From Lentilactobacillus kribbianus (GTDB taxonomy: Bacteria > Bacillota > Bacilli > Lactobacillales > Lactobacillaceae): DNA of 64,000 nt. Both the position numbers and the translations under genes were made by a program. Within the stretch, counting starts at the first letter, position 1. Each line of letters begins with the position of its first letter. The DNA lies in NCBI RefSeq assembly GCF_013184075.1, contig NZ_JABEQQ010000002.1:310001-374000 (forward strand). The letters run 5' to 3'. The notes below the pieces were generated by a model, which saw only the letters and a program-made list of their open reading frames with translations, was not told the DNA's origin and searched no databases. This document shows, one piece after another, positions 61,963 through 64,000 of the stretch.

Positions 61963-62844
61963 TTGGACACAATCGAAAAAATAGGGTACGTCCAAACTGG
62001 TCAAGTGACCGATCAAAATGATCAAAATTATTTTGTTCAAATTGATGGGACAACATATCAGTTAGATAAAACAGAAATTAAAAAACCACTTAAGTTAGGT
62101 TCTAACTTTACTGGCTTTACTTACGAAAATGAACAACATAAACTACAAATTACTAGATTTCAACCAGAAATCCAGGTTGATCATTATGGTTTTGCTACAG
62201 TAGTTAGTCAACGTCATGGACTGGGAGTCTTTGTTGATATTGGCTTACCTAATAAAGATGTTGTGGTATCACTAGATGAATTACCAACGGTGCGTTCGTT
62301 ATGGCCTAAAGAAGGCGATCGTTTACTGATTGATCTTGGTATCGATAAAAAGGGCCGCTTATGGGGGCATTTGGCTGATGAAGAGATTTTTGCTGCCATT
62401 GCTCGTCCACCAAAAAAAGATTTAAAAAATAAAGATATTAAAGCTACGGCCTATCGTTTGAAAATGGCGGGAACACGATTGTTAACGGAAGACTATAATT
62501 TGGCCTTTTTGCACCCCAGCGAACGAGTTGAAGAACCTCGTTTAGGTGAACAAGTTTCGGCACGAGTAATTGGTTATTTACGTGATGACAGTATTAATTT
62601 ATCAACCAAACCACGTGCTTATCAAGCCATTGATGGTGATGCGGCCATGTTGTTAGCTACTTTACAACATGAAATATCACGTTCGTTACCATATACTGAT
62701 CATAGTGATCCTGCTGATATCAAAGCTTTTTTTGGTATTAGCAAAGGCGCATTTAAGCGGGCTGTAGGTCATTTACTTAAAGCTAAAATGATTAAGCAAA
62801 CGGAAACTGGTATTGAATTAATTGAACAAAATGATGATAAATGA
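61963..62844 (+). CDS. cvfB: CvfB-family S1 RNA-binding protein
   Basis: In the 293-aa product S1-like RNA-binding domains (GFATVVSQRHGLGVFVDIGL, about residues 75-95, and a further repeat near 205) are followed by a C-terminal winged helix (FFGISKGAFKRAVGHLLKAKMI). Family members regulate virulence and stress genes in staphylococci; the role here is unknown. The start is TTG with AAGG 8 nt upstream. The pyk-cvfB-xerD-ribT order is common in lactobacilli. Confidence 0.92.
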   Translation: MDTIEKIGYVQTGQVTDQNDQNYFVQIDGTTYQLDKTEIKKPLKLGSNFTGFTYENEQHKLQITRFQPEIQVDHYGFATVVSQRHGLGVFVDIGLPNKDVVVSLDELPTVRSLWPKEGDRLLIDLGIDKKGRLWGHLADEEIFAAIARPPKKDLKNKDIKATAYRLKMAGTRLLTEDYNLAFLHPSERVEEPRLGEQVSARVIGYLRDDSINLSTKPRAYQAIDGDAAMLLATLQHEISRSLPYTDHSDPADIKAFFGISKGAFKRAVGHLLKAKMIKQTETGIELIEQNDDK

Positions 62845-63721
62845 AATTAATGACTATTTACATTATTTACAAGTAGAACGGGGCCTATCACATAATACTT
62901 TAGTTAGTTATCGTCAGGATTTAACTGAAGCACAACGCTATTTTAGTCAACGAGTTGATCGTTGGGGAGCTGTGGATCAATTTTTAATTTTAGATTTTTT
63001 AGATGAATTGTCCGGAGAAAATAAAGCACGTAATACTGTTATTAGAATGGTTTCTTGTTTACGAAAATTCTTTTTGTTTTTGCAACAATTCCAATATATT
63101 AAAACGGATCCAATGGCTAAAATCGACACTCCTAAAAAGGCTAAAACATTGCCAGATGTTTTAACTGTTGATGAAGTCAACGAGCTCTTAGCTACTCCAG
63201 ATATTAAAAAGCCATTAGGATTAAGGGACCGTAGTATTTTAGAAACTATGTATGCAACTGGGTTACGGGTGAGCGAGTTAATCAACCTTAAGTTAGGCGA
63301 TTTACATTTAACAATGCATTTAATTCAAACAATTGGTAAAGGTGATAAAGAACGAATTATCCCTATAAGTGATGTTGCAATTGATTGGTTGAATCAATAT
63401 TTAACTGAGGTTCGTCCTAACTTACAAGCTAAGTCTTCAAATAATGATTATGTTTATTTAAATGCTCGAGGAAATCACTTAACTCGTCAAAGTATTTGGC
63501 AAATGCTTAAAAAATACGTTACTAAGACTAATATTACTAAAGATATTCATCCCCATACTTTAAGACACTCATTTGCCACTCACTTATTAGAAAACGGAGC
63601 AGATTTACGAATTGTCCAAGAAATATTAGGACATTCAGATATTTCTACTACCCAAATTTATACGCACATTTCTCATCAACATTTAACGGAAATGTATAAT
63701 CAATTTCATCCCCGAGCGTAA
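62831..63721 (+). CDS. xerD: Site-specific tyrosine recombinase XerD
   Basis: XerD resolves chromosome dimers at dif. In the 296-aa product an N-terminal SAM-like core-binding domain (YLHYLQVERGLSHNTLVSY) is followed by the catalytic domain with Arg in ATGLRVSEL, HTLRHSFATH, GHSDISTTQIYTH and the Tyr nucleophile in that last motif. It starts inside cvfB without a clear ribosome binding site, so coupling is likely. ATG 62831 is my choice; TTG 62822 and ATG 62834 are alternatives. XerC and XerD can be confused, but the neighbourhood favours XerD. Confidence 0.94.
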   Translation: MMINEINDYLHYLQVERGLSHNTLVSYRQDLTEAQRYFSQRVDRWGAVDQFLILDFLDELSGENKARNTVIRMVSCLRKFFLFLQQFQYIKTDPMAKIDTPKKAKTLPDVLTVDEVNELLATPDIKKPLGLRDRSILETMYATGLRVSELINLKLGDLHLTMHLIQTIGKGDKERIIPISDVAIDWLNQYLTEVRPNLQAKSSNNDYVYLNARGNHLTRQSIWQMLKKYVTKTNITKDIHPHTLRHSFATHLLENGADLRIVQEILGHSDISTTQIYTHISHQHLTEMYNQFHPRA

Positions 63722-63741
63722 AGTAATAAAGAGGTGTTTAA

Positions 63742-64000
63742 ATGCTTTATCAATATCGTAAAGACTATGAAAAGATTACGATGGGACTCTTATCGTTAGT
63801 AGATAATTTGACTAGCATGGATTTGGTCAATCAAGAAATGCAATGGTATGACGGATCTGAGTCTCGTTACTTGTTTTTATATCGAGATGATAACAATAAT
63901 TGGTCTGGACTGGTTGGATTAGAACAAAAAAACTCACAGTTGGTACTTCATCAATTAGTATGTACCCCCAGTAACAAAGAACAATTGACTTATAATAAAA
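63742..64000 (+). CDS. ribT: RibT-like acetyltransferase-family protein (partial)
   Basis: The frame runs off the window end after 86 codons. The N-terminus LYQYRKDYEKITMGLLSLV resembles the start of B. subtilis RibT, a GNAT-fold protein linked by name to riboflavin biosynthesis but without a settled role. GAGGTG precedes ATG. Its place after xerD supports the call. The acetyl-CoA-binding part would lie beyond the window. Confidence 0.82.
   Translation, partial: MLYQYRKDYEKITMGLLSLVDNLTSMDLVNQEMQWYDGSESRYLFLYRDDNNNWSGLVGLEQKNSQLVLHQLVCTPSNKEQLTYNK

Overview
The window is an AT-rich stretch (GC in the high 30s per cent by eye) of a Lactobacillaceae chromosome. Gene order and protein sequences are typical of lactobacilli: tsf-pyrH-frr, uppS-cdsA-rseP-proS-polC, rimP-nusA-ylxR-ylxQ-infB-rbfA, hrcA-grpE-dnaK-dnaJ, phoH-ybeY-dgkA-era-recO-glyQS-dnaG-rpoD-trmK, and dnaE-pyk-cvfB-xerD-ribT. 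No phosphofructokinase gene lies between dnaE and pyk, where homofermentative lactobacilli usually carry pfkA. This suggests, but does not prove, an obligately heterofermentative species. Almost all genes are on the + strand, and many start with TTG. There are no rRNA or tRNA genes, insertion sequences, prophage genes or CRISPR arrays.

Layout. 1-6.8 kb: translation factor and UMP kinase genes, then undecaprenyl-PP synthase, CDP-DAG synthase, site-2 protease and ProRS. 6.8-16.3 kb: polC, then the nusA-infB operon behind a promoter and a leader terminator. 16.3-25.1 kb: truB, ribF, the HrcA heat-shock operon flanked by two CIRCE-type repeats, separately promoted dnaJ, and lepA. 25.1-33.5 kb: two unrecognised small genes (one apparently starting at ATT), prmA-rsmE-rel-dtd-HAD, a secreted amidase facing back, and hisS with its own leader terminator. 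33.5-39.5 kb: a YitT-family membrane protein, a teichoic-acid cluster (two CDP-glycerol transferases around a TagG-type permease), endonuclease IV and a PDRP regulatory kinase. 39.5-50.3 kb: rpsU, yqeY, phoH-ybeY-dgkA-era-recO, a glycine T-box in front of glyQS, then dnaG-rpoD. 50.4-64 kb: trmK, a Nif3-family gene, pepT, clpB under a CtsR operator, a DUF2929-like gene, dnaE, pyk, cvfB, xerD and the start of ribT.

The genes are almost all housekeeping, and I found no convincing new multi-gene system. The most interesting signals are regulatory. Four transcription units (rimP-nusA, hisS, dnaG-rpoD, clpB) have an intrinsic-terminator hairpin between a recognisable promoter and the first start codon, which suggests transcription attenuation. 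Perfect or near-perfect dyads overlap the promoters of the teichoic-acid cluster and of pyk. HrcA sites flank the hrcA promoter on both sides. Also notable are a likely ATT start codon, a probable one-base homopolymer slip at the start of the YitT gene, and an 18-bp tandem repeat inside infB.
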